Source: Sphingobium sp. C100
Lineage (GTDB): Bacteria > Pseudomonadota > Alphaproteobacteria > Sphingomonadales > Sphingomonadaceae
Assembly (NCBI RefSeq): GCF_000508185.1
Contig: NZ_AYOY01000013.1
Location: forward strand, 1 to 64,000
DNA: 64,000 nt
Direction: 5' to 3'
Shown here one piece after another: positions 1-9,505 of the stretch. The translations under genes and the position numbers were made by a program. Every line of letters begins with the position of its first letter. Position 1 is the first letter of the stretch. The notes under the pieces are model-generated. The model ran no database searches and was not told the DNA's origin. It saw only the letters and a program-made list of their open reading frames with translations.

Positions 1-2
1 GG

Positions 3-812
3 CGGCAACCACCCCATCTCGGCGGTGAACGGGCAGCTCCAGCCCGTCAGAAGGGTGTCGCGCTGGTCCAGGCGGCCTATGCGAATCTCGACGACGAGGA
101 AGCCACCTACGAGGACATCAGGGTTCGGATGGCCGATCGCGCCGAAGCCTGGGACAGCGCGAGTGACCGCCCCCTGGCAGCGGACGAATGGCGCGCGGTG
201 CAAATCCGCCAACTGTTCCGTCTTGCCCTCGAAGGCATGTTTTATTGGACGATCGGCGCACTCCTGCCTGGTCCTCGCTCGACGACACAACTGGCCCGGG
301 CCTTCATCGGCGCTCTCGATAAGAAGTCATTGGCGGATAGTGCCGAAGCCTGGATTCTCGCATCAAAGGACGCAACCAACCCGGTGGAACGTCTTCGCGC
401 CCTGCAGGGAGTCTTGCGTGACCAGGACCAGCTTCCAGCCGCTATCGTCGCTGCCCTCGCGCTCTGCCTGCGGGAAGCGCCGAACCAGGGTCATCCGTTC
501 GAAAATCCGGATCGCTTGCCCCTGAGCCGGGCCAAGCGGGAGGCGCAAGGCTGGGGTGAGCTGACGCCGGCCGGTTTCGTCTGCCACATGCTCGAGATCT
601 GGATCATGGCTCAGCACGCCTATTGGTCGGTAGGAAGAGGCCTTGCCGATGCACGCAATCGGGGCAAGACGATCCTGCGGTTGCGGATTGTCATGGACGA
701 GGGCGGATGGACGCTGACGCCGGGCACCACCCGGCAGGGCAATCCGCCGGAGCCGACGCCGGACCGGCTGGAGACAGCCACCAGCCTGCTCGTCGAGTGC
801 AGGCGACTCTAG
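3..812 (+). CDS. Hypothetical protein, 5-prime end missing
   Basis: The reading frame is open from the first bases of the window to a TAG at 810-812, so about 270 codons are visible and the true start lies outside. An internal ATG at 129 exists but the frame is plausibly coding before it. I see no signal peptide, no metal motif and no nuclease motif; the protein is Arg/Leu/Ala rich and looks soluble, and I do not recognise the family. A strong terminator follows at 923, consistent with this being the last gene of a plus-strand operon. Confidence 0.6.
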   Translation, partial: RQPPHLGGERAAPARQKGVALVQAAYANLDDEEATYEDIRVRMADRAEAWDSASDRPLAADEWRAVQIRQLFRLALEGMFYWTIGALLPGPRSTTQLARAFIGALDKKSLADSAEAWILASKDATNPVERLRALQGVLRDQDQLPAAIVAALALCLREAPNQGHPFENPDRLPLSRAKREAQGWGELTPAGFVCHMLEIWIMAQHAYWSVGRGLADARNRGKTILRLRIVMDEGGWTLTPGTTRQGNPPEPTPDRLETATSLLVECRRL

Positions 813-922
813 AGAGCCGCTAGTGTCGCATCCGTGCAAGGAAATGGATGCGCGCTGCGATACAATGTTGCTGCGACCCGAGGGGCCTTCGAGTCGAAAG
901 TTTCGGCGGCCTCCCACTTCCA

Positions 923-956
923 AGCCTGTCCGGTCCTTACCGGGCAGGCTCTTTTT
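923..956 (+). terminator. Rho-independent terminator
   Basis: Two 12-nt arms, AGCCTGTCCGGT and ACCGGGCAGGCT, pair with a single G-T wobble around a CCTT loop and are followed by CTTTTTAT. It lies about 110 bases after the stop of the first gene and just before the convergent YkgJ-like gene, so it separates the two transcripts. Confidence 0.85.
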
Positions 957-1008
957 ATGAGGTACGGGCGTGCCGCCAGCTCATGCCGGCAGCGCGCAAA
1001 GTCGGGCT

Positions 1009-1752
1009 TCAGCCGAACGCCGCCTCGTAGAAGGCAAGCCTCAGCGGCTCGTCCAGATAGGCTTCCTGCTCGATCCTGAGCGCTGAAGGGAAGACATCGC
1101 CGCCCGCGAGCCAGGCGGCTTCGGCATCCGGCGCCGCGACTACATCGGCGAGCGCAGTGGCAAGATCGAACCGGTCCACCGCATAGCCGGCGTTGAGCAG
1201 CGCGCCCTGCAGCGCGATCTCGTAAACCGCGCGCAGGGCGACCGACGCCAGCACGGAGGGGATAACGGCTTCCTCGGGATTGCTCGTGGCAATCCGGCAC
1301 TGCTCGGCGTCAAGCGACACGGTGGTGCGGGATACGATCGGCCGGCTCGGATGCGCGGTGCAAAGGCCATCGGCGAGAACCGCGCAGGGCGCCAGGCTCT
1401 CGAGCAGCGGTCGATCCCAGCCGTCGCGGCGCCGCGTGGCCAATGCGGGAACGGCCTCCACGACCCCGGCGGGAAGGCTGCGCGCGAGGAACAGGATTTC
1501 CGGTGCGGTCGCCGCGACGCGCGTGTGACAACACCAGGCGCAGCGCGGACCGCATGCAGCTTCGGTCCGGATCTGCGCTGGGGTTCGCCGCTCGATGGTC
1601 GCATAGAGATAGCCGAAGAGCGGGTCGAGGGTGCCGGCGGAGCGCGCTTCGTCGATGGTGCGCCGTATCGAGCGCATCTCCCGGACGATCTCGCTGTCCG
1701 GGCTTATGTATGGGCGAGCCTCGCCAACAGACGAGGAAACCACGTCCGTCAC
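1009..1752 (-). CDS. YkgJ-like cysteine-cluster protein
   Basis: A 247-residue soluble protein. The Cys cluster CGPRCAWCCHTR near residues 66-77 (C-x3-C-x2-CC), followed by CAVLADGLC and HPSRP, resembles the UPF0153/YkgJ family, whose cysteines are thought to bind a metal or Fe-S centre. The biochemical role is unknown. It is transcribed away from the GIY-YIG remnant at 1931. Family assignment rests on the Cys spacing only. Confidence 0.65.
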   Translation of the reverse strand: MTDVVSSSVGEARPYISPDSEIVREMRSIRRTIDEARSAGTLDPLFGYLYATIERRTPAQIRTEAACGPRCAWCCHTRVAATAPEILFLARSLPAGVVEAVPALATRRRDGWDRPLLESLAPCAVLADGLCTAHPSRPIVSRTTVSLDAEQCRIATSNPEEAVIPSVLASVALRAVYEIALQGALLNAGYAVDRFDLATALADVVAAPDAEAAWLAGGDVFPSALRIEQEAYLDEPLRLAFYEAAFG

Positions 1753-1930
1753 GGCATGTTCTCCCGGCTATATTATCGTTATTTGCGCGCATTGAGATAG
1801 ATAGATCATATCTGCCATTACTGCTACGCGCCGGTCCTCATTTCTTGTAATTTTACAGTGTTTTACAAAAGCAGCCCGTGACCCGCCGGGTTCGACCATG
1901 GAAGTAACCTGCGTAGCTGAAGGACGTCGA

Positions 1931-2769
1931 ATGTTCAGCCCTGCGTTCAAACCAGACTGGCCTGCCGCCGCCGAACTCGGGCGGCAACTTCGCTTCGTCG
2001 ACCCAGTGGCGCTCATGCACCTCTCGCGCGGCCTTACGTTCAATCCGCTCCGGTCAGCTGAAGTGCTGGACGATGTCCTCGTCCATTTCAACGAGACCAG
2101 CGGCTATGTCGCCGAGGTCGAAACCTGGGTTCGCGCAGGGGGGCTGCAGGCCGGGGCTTGCCCGGCTTATCCCGGCGGGCGGATCATCGCCGATGTAAGA
2201 GAGGCGGCGAACGCCGAGGGAAAGACAGCACACACTGCGGCTATCCTCAAAGAGGCGCGGGAGGCGGGCGTCGCGCCGGCCGTCTTCCTCAGCATGGTCT
2301 CGCCTCTCCTCGACGTCGCCATGCGCGTCGAACTGCCGATGCGCGCAATTCTGCACGGGAATCCAGCTCTCGCGTGCACTTACACGCTCTATCTCCACAC
2401 GCTGTTGACCAGCGAGGGGGAGGCCTATCTATATTACGGGATCACCAAGCGGGGCTGGAACATCCGTTTCCACGAACACACCCGCGCGGCAGTCGCGACA
2501 GCGTCCAAACGCCTTTTCGCGCGCACGCTCAACGCGCTGATCGATGCGCGGATCGCCGAGCGCACCGGCAGGGCCGACGATCGGCCCAAGCTAGCGGGGC
2601 TGATTACCACCATTTGTGCCACCGGCTCTCTCGCCGGGAAGCGCATGACGCGGAGGCGGCTATGGTCGAGAAATATAGCCTCGCGTCCAAATATCCCCTC
2701 GGTCTCAACATGATCTCCGGCAGCGCAGCCGGGGCGCACAAGGTAGGTCAATCAACATCTGGGGAATGA
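1931..2769 (+). pseudogene. GIY-YIG nuclease-family protein, frameshifted
   Basis: Start chosen at ATG 1931, preceded by AAGGACG; an upstream in-frame ATG at 1898 has no good ribosome site. The first frame runs to 2713 and includes a GIY-YIG-like core, YLYYGITKRGW, near residues 173-183. The expected C-terminal block, AAMVEKYSLASKYPLGLNMI, is in another frame from about 2630 and ends at 2769. A single-base indel between about 2600 and 2640 would restore one protein of roughly 275 residues. Its 3-prime end overlaps the tail of the convergent gene at 2748. Confidence 0.6.
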
Positions 2770-3475
2770 TAAACAAGACGCTCCGGCATGGCTCGCCAGA
2801 ACGCCTCTAACGCGCCCGCGAAATCGTCGAAGTCGCTGTCAGTGATTTCGAGCCACCGATAATCGAGATAGAGCGTGCCGGTCCACGACTGGACGCCGAG
2901 CTTGCTCATAAAGTGCGGATAGGCCTTGTGCAGGCGGGTAAGCGCGGCACCCTTGCCATGTTTGTAGACGTTCACGACGAGGTTGCAGGCATCGATCTGC
3001 GGGTAGAAAGCCTGCTGCTTTGCCTGCCATCCAAACTCGCCAAACATGTCGAAAATCTCGATGGTCTTGGCGTTCCAGATGTTCTTGTCGATCCATTTCG
3101 TATCGACATAGTGCCGGAATTCATTGGCGAGATATTCGCGCAGCTCCTTGTCCCACTGATGGAACATGGCGGCCGTGGTGGCGAGGCGGACCTGTTTGCG
3201 CATCTCATCGAGCAACATGTAATGTCCGGCGGCATCACTCGTCACCGCATCTGCGATGTCGCCCATATCGGGCTCTTCACCATGATAGGGCGCTTTAATA
3301 GCCGCTTGCCAGGCATCCTCCTGATAGCGTTCAGCTTCACCTTCGATATCGTCGAACTGGGTGAGCAGGCGGCTTTTCGCTTCAGCACAAAAAACAGATG
3401 CCGCTCCACAATGACGGAACGGATATAATCGTGCATCTGCAACTCGATGGATCGTCGCCGCAGCACGGGAGTCAC
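2748..3475 (-). pseudogene. Hypothetical protein broken by a frameshift in an A/T homopolymer
   Basis: GTG at 3475 overlaps the TGA of the upstream secreted-protein gene (GTGA), a typical translational coupling. The first frame reads MHDYIRSVIVERHLFF and then loses sense; a second frame, starting AEAKSRLLTQFDDIEGEAER, is open to 2748. The switch falls at six A residues on the plus strand, 3389-3394, so a one-base indel there explains it. The restored protein would be about 240 residues, soluble and acidic, with no recognised domain. Either a real mutation or a homopolymer sequencing error. Confidence 0.55.
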
Positions 3476-4188
3476 CGTATCCTGGCGCGATAGGCAGCGA
3501 TCGCCCTGTTGCAGCCAGCTAGAGTGCCAATCGTGGAAGGATCGGAAAGACCCTCGTCGAATGACTTGGAATAGTAGTCCCGAACGCGGGGATCATCCGA
3601 CTGGCCATATTGCCTGACCAGAGCGTCCGACCGCAGGGCTCCGATCTTCGACCGGCAGGTGCCGGCCAGCATCATCAGATCACCGCGTGCCTGGATCTGC
3701 GGGGTCTGCCAACTCGCGAGGCCACCGACCTCCAGCATGCTGTCCGTTAGTTCGGTCGCTGCGGTCTCGAGATTGAAGCCGGGTGGCGGAACGATGAGGG
3801 AAGAGAAGATAGGTTCGCCGGACGCCTCCATGCACGTGCGGCCATAGCCCAAAAGTGTATGCTTCAGGTCGCGGAGCTGAGCGTCGGTTTTCGCGCCGTC
3901 GGCCGCTGATTGAAGATCAGTCGCAAGCATGCGGCTCTGACGGTTGATCGCTTCGCCCTTCAAGCGCGCCACCGTCGCGGGCGCGACCGCCCAGGCCGCT
4001 GTCTCGGCGTTCAGCGCGGCTTCCGCCTTCACTGGCAAGTCCGGGTCGAGTTTCATGCCGAGTCTTTCGCACATGGGTGCCGTCACGACGAACTGCCCCA
4101 CGCGGTTTAGTCGGTCCTGCTGCGCCTGGGTCTGTGCCATGGCCGGCAGCGACAGGCCGAGTGCAATCAAAAAAGAAATTATGCGCAA
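3472..4188 (-). CDS. Secreted hypothetical protein
   Basis: A 238-residue protein starting at TTG 4188, with GGGGGA six bases upstream. Residues 1-18 form a classic Sec signal peptide (MRIISFLIALGLSLPAMA), so the mature protein should be periplasmic. The rest is helical with a few cysteines (MCERLG, TCMEAS, TCRSK, GCNRA) that might form disulphides. Family not recognised. It is followed with a 4-base overlap by the frameshifted gene at 2748, so the two probably formed one operon downstream of the strawberry-notch gene. Confidence 0.65.
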   Translation of the reverse strand: MRIISFLIALGLSLPAMAQTQAQQDRLNRVGQFVVTAPMCERLGMKLDPDLPVKAEAALNAETAAWAVAPATVARLKGEAINRQSRMLATDLQSAADGAKTDAQLRDLKHTLLGYGRTCMEASGEPIFSSLIVPPPGFNLETAATELTDSMLEVGGLASWQTPQIQARGDLMMLAGTCRSKIGALRSDALVRQYGQSDDPRVRDYYSKSFDEGLSDPSTIGTLAGCNRAIAAYRARIR

Positions 4189-4282
4189 TGGTTTCCCCCG
4201 AAACGGCCCTGCTCGGTCTAGCCCAATGAGACAAGACAGACCATCCCGGCCCACATACTTTAGGCAGCGTCTCCGAGCGCCG

Positions 4283-6124
4283 TCATCTTCCTTCGAGTAG
4301 CTTCCCCAGGACCGCCTCCGCCGTCGCCATGGGTACGAACATCCGCGTGCGATACTGGATGATCTCGGTGAAGCAGCCGATCGACTTGAGCCACGGCAGA
4401 CGGTCGTGCGGGCAGCCGACGAGCTCGATCCGCTGGGAGCCGTTGACGACCGAGCGCTTGATGGTGAGCGGGAACGGATGCGACACGTCGACGCTGCGGC
4501 CCGCGGACACCGCCTTCGCGACCGCGTCGGGCGGCAGCGTATCGGACCGATCGATCCCGAGCTTGGTGAAGAGCTGGGGCACATGGTCGTCGAAGACGAG
4601 ACGGCCGAGCCAGGACTGCCCTTCCCCGTCGACGATACGGTTGACCGCCATGTGATCGCTCGGAAGTGCCGACCAGATCGGCAACAGCAGCCCCGTGGCC
4701 AACCGGATCGTCTCGCTGTCGACCGTCTCCCGGGCGATGTCCACTTCCTCCGACCAGGTCGCCGTGAAGGCCTCGCGGGTCACCTCCTCCCAGGAGGATT
4801 CGTAGAGATCGTCCTCGCGCATATATTCGTTGCGCGTAGGTCGCATCATCTCGACGCGCGGGATCGGCGTGCCTTCCTTCTCCTCCATGAGCGAGCGCGC
4901 CCGCGTCCTGAGCGCCGCCTTGCCGGACTTGCGGTTGATCATGAAACCGGCGCTGGCATCGCCGTCGGCGATCCTCAGGATGCGCTCGAGGGAAACAGGG
5001 TTGCGGCGCCGCGCGATCTCGATGGTGAGAAGATGCGAGGTCGCGCCGGTGCGGGGATCGGTCCGCAGTACGACGTCGTCGAGGAGGGTCGCCTTGTCGA
5101 CGAGGATCGTCTCGACGCCGACATCGAGCCGTCCCGCCTCGCGCGCGGCCGAGACGCGGGTTTCGATCAGCGACAGGAACTCGTCGAAGATGCTGTTCTG
5201 CAGCGCGATCGGCAGGGCCAGGATGCGGTTGAGCCAGCGCTGGATCGGCGGCATCTCGTCCTTGAGCACGCCGTCCTTGTCGCAAAGCTCGAGCCCGGTG
5301 CGGTGCTGGAAATCGTCGAGCGTCGTGCTCGAAAGCTTGCCCGCGGCGAGCAGGTCGAACCAGGAGAGGAGCGCCGCGCAGGCATATTCGCTCTCGAGAT
5401 TGTCGGCCGGGTCGAAGAGCCCCTGCCCGCCCGTCTGCCGCTGGCCGCGCGTCAGCGCACCGAGACTGTCGAGACGGCGTGCGATCGTGCTGGTGAAGCG
5501 CAGCTCGCCCTTGCAGTCAGTGGTCACCGGCCGGAACAGCGGCGTGGTCGCCTGGTGCGTGCGGTGGGTTCGGCCCAGGCCCTGGATCGCGCGATCGGCG
5601 CGCCAGCCGGGCTCGAGCAGAAGGTGGACGCGCTGCTCCTGGTTCATCACGTCGAGCGAGGCGTGGTAGCTTCGCCCCGTGCCGCCGGCGTCAGAGAAGA
5701 CCAGCATGCGTTTCTTGCCGGCCATGAAGGCAGCGGCCTCGGCCTGGCTGGTGCGCGCCGAGCGGCTTTCCAGTTTCTGGCGGCCGTCGCTTACCGTGAT
5801 GAGGCGCTTTGTCCGGCCCGTGACCTCGGCGACATTGTCGTGCCCAAAATGTTCGAGCAGCGCATCAAGCGCCGACATGATCGGCGGCATGGCGCAGAGC
5901 TTCTCGATGAGGTCATCGCGCGCGGCCTGAGCCTCGGGATTGTAGACCGGGTGGCCGTCGTCATTCACCATCGGCAGAGAACGCGGCGTGCCCGTGTCGT
6001 CCTTGAACACGCGCATCTGACGGGTCGGGAATGCGCGCTCGAGGTAATCGATGATGTATTCTTTGCAGTCGCAGTTTATGTCGAGCGTGGCGGCGGGGGG
6101 CGCAGGGTTCCTTCGGGTTTCCAT
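4283..6124 (-). CDS. Strawberry-notch-type helicase, C-terminal half, re-started from the RIT element end
   Basis: A 613-residue frame. Residues from about 24 on (IIDYLERAFPTRQMRVFKDD and onward) continue exactly where the 11192-13642 frame stops (SPREY), so this is the 3-prime part of one original gene. It holds the helicase C-terminal lobe, including GWRADRAIQGLGRTHRTHQ near residue 180, the arginine-finger motif VI of the strawberry-notch SF2 group. The first 23 residues (METRRNPAPPAATLDINCDC then KEY) are encoded by the RIT inverted repeat, which also supplies TGGAGTG six bases before the ATG. So the half may still be translated, as a fusion. Without the N-terminal lobe it lacks Walker A and B. 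Confidence 0.8.
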   Translation of the reverse strand: METRRNPAPPAATLDINCDCKEYIIDYLERAFPTRQMRVFKDDTGTPRSLPMVNDDGHPVYNPEAQAARDDLIEKLCAMPPIMSALDALLEHFGHDNVAEVTGRTKRLITVSDGRQKLESRSARTSQAEAAAFMAGKKRMLVFSDAGGTGRSYHASLDVMNQEQRVHLLLEPGWRADRAIQGLGRTHRTHQATTPLFRPVTTDCKGELRFTSTIARRLDSLGALTRGQRQTGGQGLFDPADNLESEYACAALLSWFDLLAAGKLSSTTLDDFQHRTGLELCDKDGVLKDEMPPIQRWLNRILALPIALQNSIFDEFLSLIETRVSAAREAGRLDVGVETILVDKATLLDDVVLRTDPRTGATSHLLTIEIARRRNPVSLERILRIADGDASAGFMINRKSGKAALRTRARSLMEEKEGTPIPRVEMMRPTRNEYMREDDLYESSWEEVTREAFTATWSEEVDIARETVDSETIRLATGLLLPIWSALPSDHMAVNRIVDGEGQSWLGRLVFDDHVPQLFTKLGIDRSDTLPPDAVAKAVSAGRSVDVSHPFPLTIKRSVVNGSQRIELVGCPHDRLPWLKSIGCFTEIIQYRTRMFVPMATAEAVLGKLLEGR

Positions 6125-6143
6125 GATTTCACTCCAGATAATT
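6057..6143 (+). repeat. RIT left terminal inverted repeat
   Basis: Begins TATTCTTTGCAGTCGCAG and ends CCAGATAATT; it matches the reverse complement of 11084-11170 at 83 of 87 positions. Read outward on the minus strand it has a ribosome site, an ATG at 6124 and a frame that stays open to the outer edge. Selection for this coding potential, or chance, could explain why the differences do not break the frame. Confidence 0.85.
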
Positions 6144-6283
6144 GCCTGACAAGGTTGAATGCTGGGGCCGTTAGGATTGTCGGCACCGCTGGAATGGTGC
6201 AGGTTGTAGAAAATCCCCGAGGCAGTCGTTCGTCGCTTTCAATCGAGGTCCCGATGCAAGGCTGTCCGCCATGGAGATCTGCC

Positions 6284-7588
6284 ATGCCGAACAAACTGCC
6301 CAAGCGCCCCATTATCGTTTTTCTCGCAGGGATTTTTCTGGGCTTGCCCGGCGTCGCAGGCGCAGTGACATTGACGTCATTAAAAGGCATGGATCTCGAA
6401 GGAAGCTATGGCTCGTATGCGCCGCGTGGCGATTGCTCTCGAGGGGCGAGCCTTGAGATCAACGAAACCGGCTTTACTTTCAAAGCGTCTGGTCAGACTG
6501 TAAAAAGCACCCGGTTTGAGTACGCGGCTTCGTTTCTTGGCCCGACCTATGAAGGCGTTAGCGCGGTCTTTTTTCCTTTTCCTGTCAATGCCAACGATTT
6601 CGGACGCGTGATCTTGACGGTCAATGACGACGAAAAGCGAGGCGTAGTCCGCCTTGAAGCAGACGTCGCGCCTGGACAGCGCCTGGATCCGTTCAAGTCA
6701 GCGCTCGTGTCGCAATCCCCACTGCTCTTGTGCAAGGGGTCTGGGCCGGCATCTGCTGCTTCAAAAGCACCTCTGCAAGCAAGGCCAGTCTTGGGAAAAC
6801 CGACGCCGCTAGCCTGGACCAATCTTGCGAGTTCCATAGGAAAATTCCAAAGTGATTCCGATCCCAACGGAATAGATCTTTTGACAAGTGGTCCGATAGC
6901 TGACGCGATACGTTCGCGTTTGGGCCGCAAAATAGACCTGCTGGCCAGCAATCTTTCGGCGATATCCGGTCTCCAACGACAAGGATCTCTCTATTGGGTT
7001 ACGGGAAATGCGCCGCATCAAGGCGGTGTAGAGCAAGCCTATGTTTTGCTTGATGCAAATCGCCGTGCTGTTCAAATTGGCCTTTGGGAAAAGGGAAAGT
7101 TGACGGTCTATGCGCCTCAAGGAGGCCGCTTGCCCGTGCCCCAGGACATTGCTCGCCTGCTTATGGACAGCCCACCTGAGGACGCAGTGCCGCTGCCTGG
7201 GACTGCTTGGGAGGTCGTGCCGGTCCAAGGTCGCGCCCCAATGGCCTATGTCGATGTAGCTGCTTCGCCAAACATCAAGTCGTTTAGCCTGTTTTGTGAA
7301 GGCAACCGCCCCATGATGGCCATGCTCCTTAACAAGCCCGCGACGGTGCCGCGCGTTACGGTTACATGGAATTTTGCTGGTCGATTAATTGACATTCCGA
7401 CCGGCCGCGCGAACGCTCAGAGCACGTTTTGGCAGGCCAACCTCACTGGTTCCCAACTCATTCCGATGCTTCTCCGTCAAAACGGTTCGGTTATGCTACG
7501 CATCAACGGCCGCCTCGAAGGCGAAGCTTTGTTGGCGGGAGCGCCACTGGCGCTTCGAACTGCGATGCGGACCTGTGTCAAATTTTGA
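6284..7588 (+). CDS. RIT passenger: secreted protein of unknown function
   Basis: A 434-residue protein starting at ATG 6284, with GGAG seven bases upstream. Residues 1-26 are a Sec signal peptide (basic start, hydrophobic IIVFLAGIFLGLPG, AxA-like VAGA). The rest is predicted beta-rich and periplasmic, with a few Cys and no motif I recognise. It lies between the left inverted repeat and the recombinases, converges with the third recombinase gene and overlaps its end by 11 bases. Its base composition is more AT-rich than its neighbours, consistent with a separate origin. The frame upstream of 6284 is open only because it runs antisense to the helicase gene. Confidence 0.7.
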   Translation: MPNKLPKRPIIVFLAGIFLGLPGVAGAVTLTSLKGMDLEGSYGSYAPRGDCSRGASLEINETGFTFKASGQTVKSTRFEYAASFLGPTYEGVSAVFFPFPVNANDFGRVILTVNDDEKRGVVRLEADVAPGQRLDPFKSALVSQSPLLLCKGSGPASAASKAPLQARPVLGKPTPLAWTNLASSIGKFQSDSDPNGIDLLTSGPIADAIRSRLGRKIDLLASNLSAISGLQRQGSLYWVTGNAPHQGGVEQAYVLLDANRRAVQIGLWEKGKLTVYAPQGGRLPVPQDIARLLMDSPPEDAVPLPGTAWEVVPVQGRAPMAYVDVAASPNIKSFSLFCEGNRPMMAMLLNKPATVPRVTVTWNFAGRLIDIPTGRANAQSTFWQANLTGSQLIPMLLRQNGSVMLRINGRLEGEALLAGAPLALRTAMRTCVKF

Positions 7589-8594
7589 CATGACCTCCTG
7601 CACGTATTTCCTGAAGCATTGATAGTAGATCGTCGCTTTGCGGCTTGAAGCGCCCGGGCCTGATGGCGGGTGCGCCGTGAGCCGCGAGGATTTGCAGCTT
7701 CTCCTCGGGATCGGCGCGCAAATAGGTCTCGGTGCTCTGGATGCTGGCGTGGCCGAGCCACAATGCAACCTTGCGAATGTCCCCGGTCGCCGCGAGCGTG
7801 TGCATCGCACAGGAATGCCGCAGCACGTGCGGCGTAACCCGCTTGCCAAGGATCGACGGCTGCTTCGTTGCCGCGGTCTTGACGTGCTCGGCCAAACGGA
7901 ACGCAAATCCGTCGCGGGTCATGGGCTGCCCGTTGGCATTGAGGAATATCTCGGCAGCTTGCGCGTCGGGCCGTATCGCAAGCCACGCGCGCAATACGAA
8001 CTGGGTCTCTTTCCAGAGCGGCAGGACCCGTTCACGCCGACCCTTGCCCATGATGTGCACGGTGGACAGGGAGCGGTCCGGGAAATCGCGCAGCTGCAGC
8101 GTTACGAGTTCCGACACTCTCAGCCCGCCGGCATAGGCCAGATGCAGCATCGCGCGATCGCGGGTGCCAAGGCGTGTCCGGGGATCCGGGGCATCGAGCA
8201 AAGCCTTGATCTCGGCCCGGTCGAGGTAGTCGATCAGCGCCTTGTCGGTCTTCTTGGTCGGGATCGATCTGACGCGGAGGGCCAGATCCAGGCAGGCCGG
8301 AATCCGATACTCGATGTACCGGAAGAAGGACCGGATCGCGGCGAGCCTGCCATTGCGGGTCCGCACACAGCTGCCGCGCCCGGTCTCGACATGGTCCAGG
8401 AAAGCCATGATCATGTCGGGGCCGAGATCCTCGATCTCAAGATCGGTCGGCCGACGCTTCAGCCGATCGGCAGCGAACTGAACGAGGAGGACGAAGCAGT
8501 TGGCATAAGTCTTCACTGTGTGCGGGCTGACAGCACGTTCGCGTGGCAGATGCTCACGCAGGTATGCCGAGAGATGCGGAGCGAGCGCCGTCAT
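7578..8594 (-). CDS. ritC: Tyrosine recombinase, third of the RIT trio
   Basis: A 338-residue integrase with an N-terminal SAM-like core-binding domain and a C-terminal catalytic domain. Catalytic set visible: Arg in GGLRVSELV, Lys in MGKGRRERVLP, HxxR in HVLRHSCAMH, His in WLGHASIQSTETY and the nucleophile Tyr of that motif. Its start overlaps the stop of the preceding recombinase by four bases (ATGA), so the trio is translated as a unit. RIT recombinases are presumed to act together on the element ends; the mechanism is not established. Confidence 0.88.
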   Translation of the reverse strand: MTALAPHLSAYLREHLPRERAVSPHTVKTYANCFVLLVQFAADRLKRRPTDLEIEDLGPDMIMAFLDHVETGRGSCVRTRNGRLAAIRSFFRYIEYRIPACLDLALRVRSIPTKKTDKALIDYLDRAEIKALLDAPDPRTRLGTRDRAMLHLAYAGGLRVSELVTLQLRDFPDRSLSTVHIMGKGRRERVLPLWKETQFVLRAWLAIRPDAQAAEIFLNANGQPMTRDGFAFRLAEHVKTAATKQPSILGKRVTPHVLRHSCAMHTLAATGDIRKVALWLGHASIQSTETYLRADPEEKLQILAAHGAPAIRPGRFKPQSDDLLSMLQEIRAGGHVKI

Positions 8595-9505
8595 GCCGCC
8601 TCTCCCCGGTAAAGCTGCTCGCTCGCAGCCGCAATGTCGCGCAGCAGCACCGGAGTGGCCTCGAGATACCAGTACGTGTTGGCGACCGACGCGTGCCCCA
8701 GATAGACACTGAGACCGGCCATGTGGTGAGCGATGGCCTCCCTGTCAGGTGGGCAGGACTCAAGGGAACGGACAGCGAAGGTGTGCCGCAGATCGTGGAG
8801 TCGCATGCCCGCCGTACCGGTTGGTCCACGATATCCGAGCTGCCGGGCCAATCTGACGAACACGACGTGGGCGCGCACCTTGTGCGGTGCCCGTCCCCGG
8901 ATAGTGACGAACAGGTCGTTGCCCCTGGCCGCGTGCTTCTCGCGGAGGGCGAGATAGGCTTCGAGTGCTTGGCGCGTCGATGGCTGCAAGGCAATCAGCC
9001 GCTGCTTGCCAAACTTGCCGTTGCGGACGATCAGGCCATCCTCGACCAGATCTTTGCATTGTAATGCGAGGGCCTCGGAAATCCGGAGACCTGTCGCCGC
9101 CAGCAGCCCGAACAGGTAATGGTACGTGTGTGGGCTGATCGTGCCTTGGGGTGGAACGTCCAATGCAGCAGTCATGATCGCCCGCACCTGGTCCGGCTCA
9201 ATGATGGTCGGCGTCGGGCGTGGCCGCTTGCCCCGACCGAAGACGCCGGCAGGCGGAACTTCGTGGCCTGAATCTTCGGCGTGAGCGAAAAGGCTGAAGT
9301 TACGTGCGGTGTCGAACCTCCGGCGGGCCACATATTGTGAGCTCGACGTATGGCACCAGTCGTAGATGCGCTGGACCTGAGTGTGCCGATCGCCGAAACC
9401 CCCGGCGTAGGCGGCGTACAGGCGCAGCATGCGTTCCTGTTCAGAGAACTTCAGCCCGAGGCTGCGATGCAGCGCCACGTATCTGGAAATGTGGATGTTC
9501 AGCAT
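8591..9505 (-). CDS. ritB: Tyrosine recombinase, second of the RIT trio
   Basis: A 304-residue phage-integrase-fold protein. Catalytic residues visible: Arg in TGLRISEALAL, HxxR in HDLRHTFAVRS, His in YLGHASVANTYWY and the terminal Tyr. It starts at ATG 9505, overlapping the end of the first recombinase gene by seven bases, and ends overlapping the third. The length is typical of the middle RIT member. Confidence 0.88.
   Translation of the reverse strand: MLNIHISRYVALHRSLGLKFSEQERMLRLYAAYAGGFGDRHTQVQRIYDWCHTSSSQYVARRRFDTARNFSLFAHAEDSGHEVPPAGVFGRGKRPRPTPTIIEPDQVRAIMTAALDVPPQGTISPHTYHYLFGLLAATGLRISEALALQCKDLVEDGLIVRNGKFGKQRLIALQPSTRQALEAYLALREKHAARGNDLFVTIRGRAPHKVRAHVVFVRLARQLGYRGPTGTAGMRLHDLRHTFAVRSLESCPPDREAIAHHMAGLSVYLGHASVANTYWYLEATPVLLRDIAAASEQLYRGEAA

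Noticed and set aside
4406-6283. Very long plus-strand open frame over the helicase C-half, in frame with the RIT passenger
   Set aside because: It is antisense to a gene with clear helicase motifs, has Arg/Asp/His-rich shadow composition, and the passenger has its own ribosome site, start and signal peptide at 6284.
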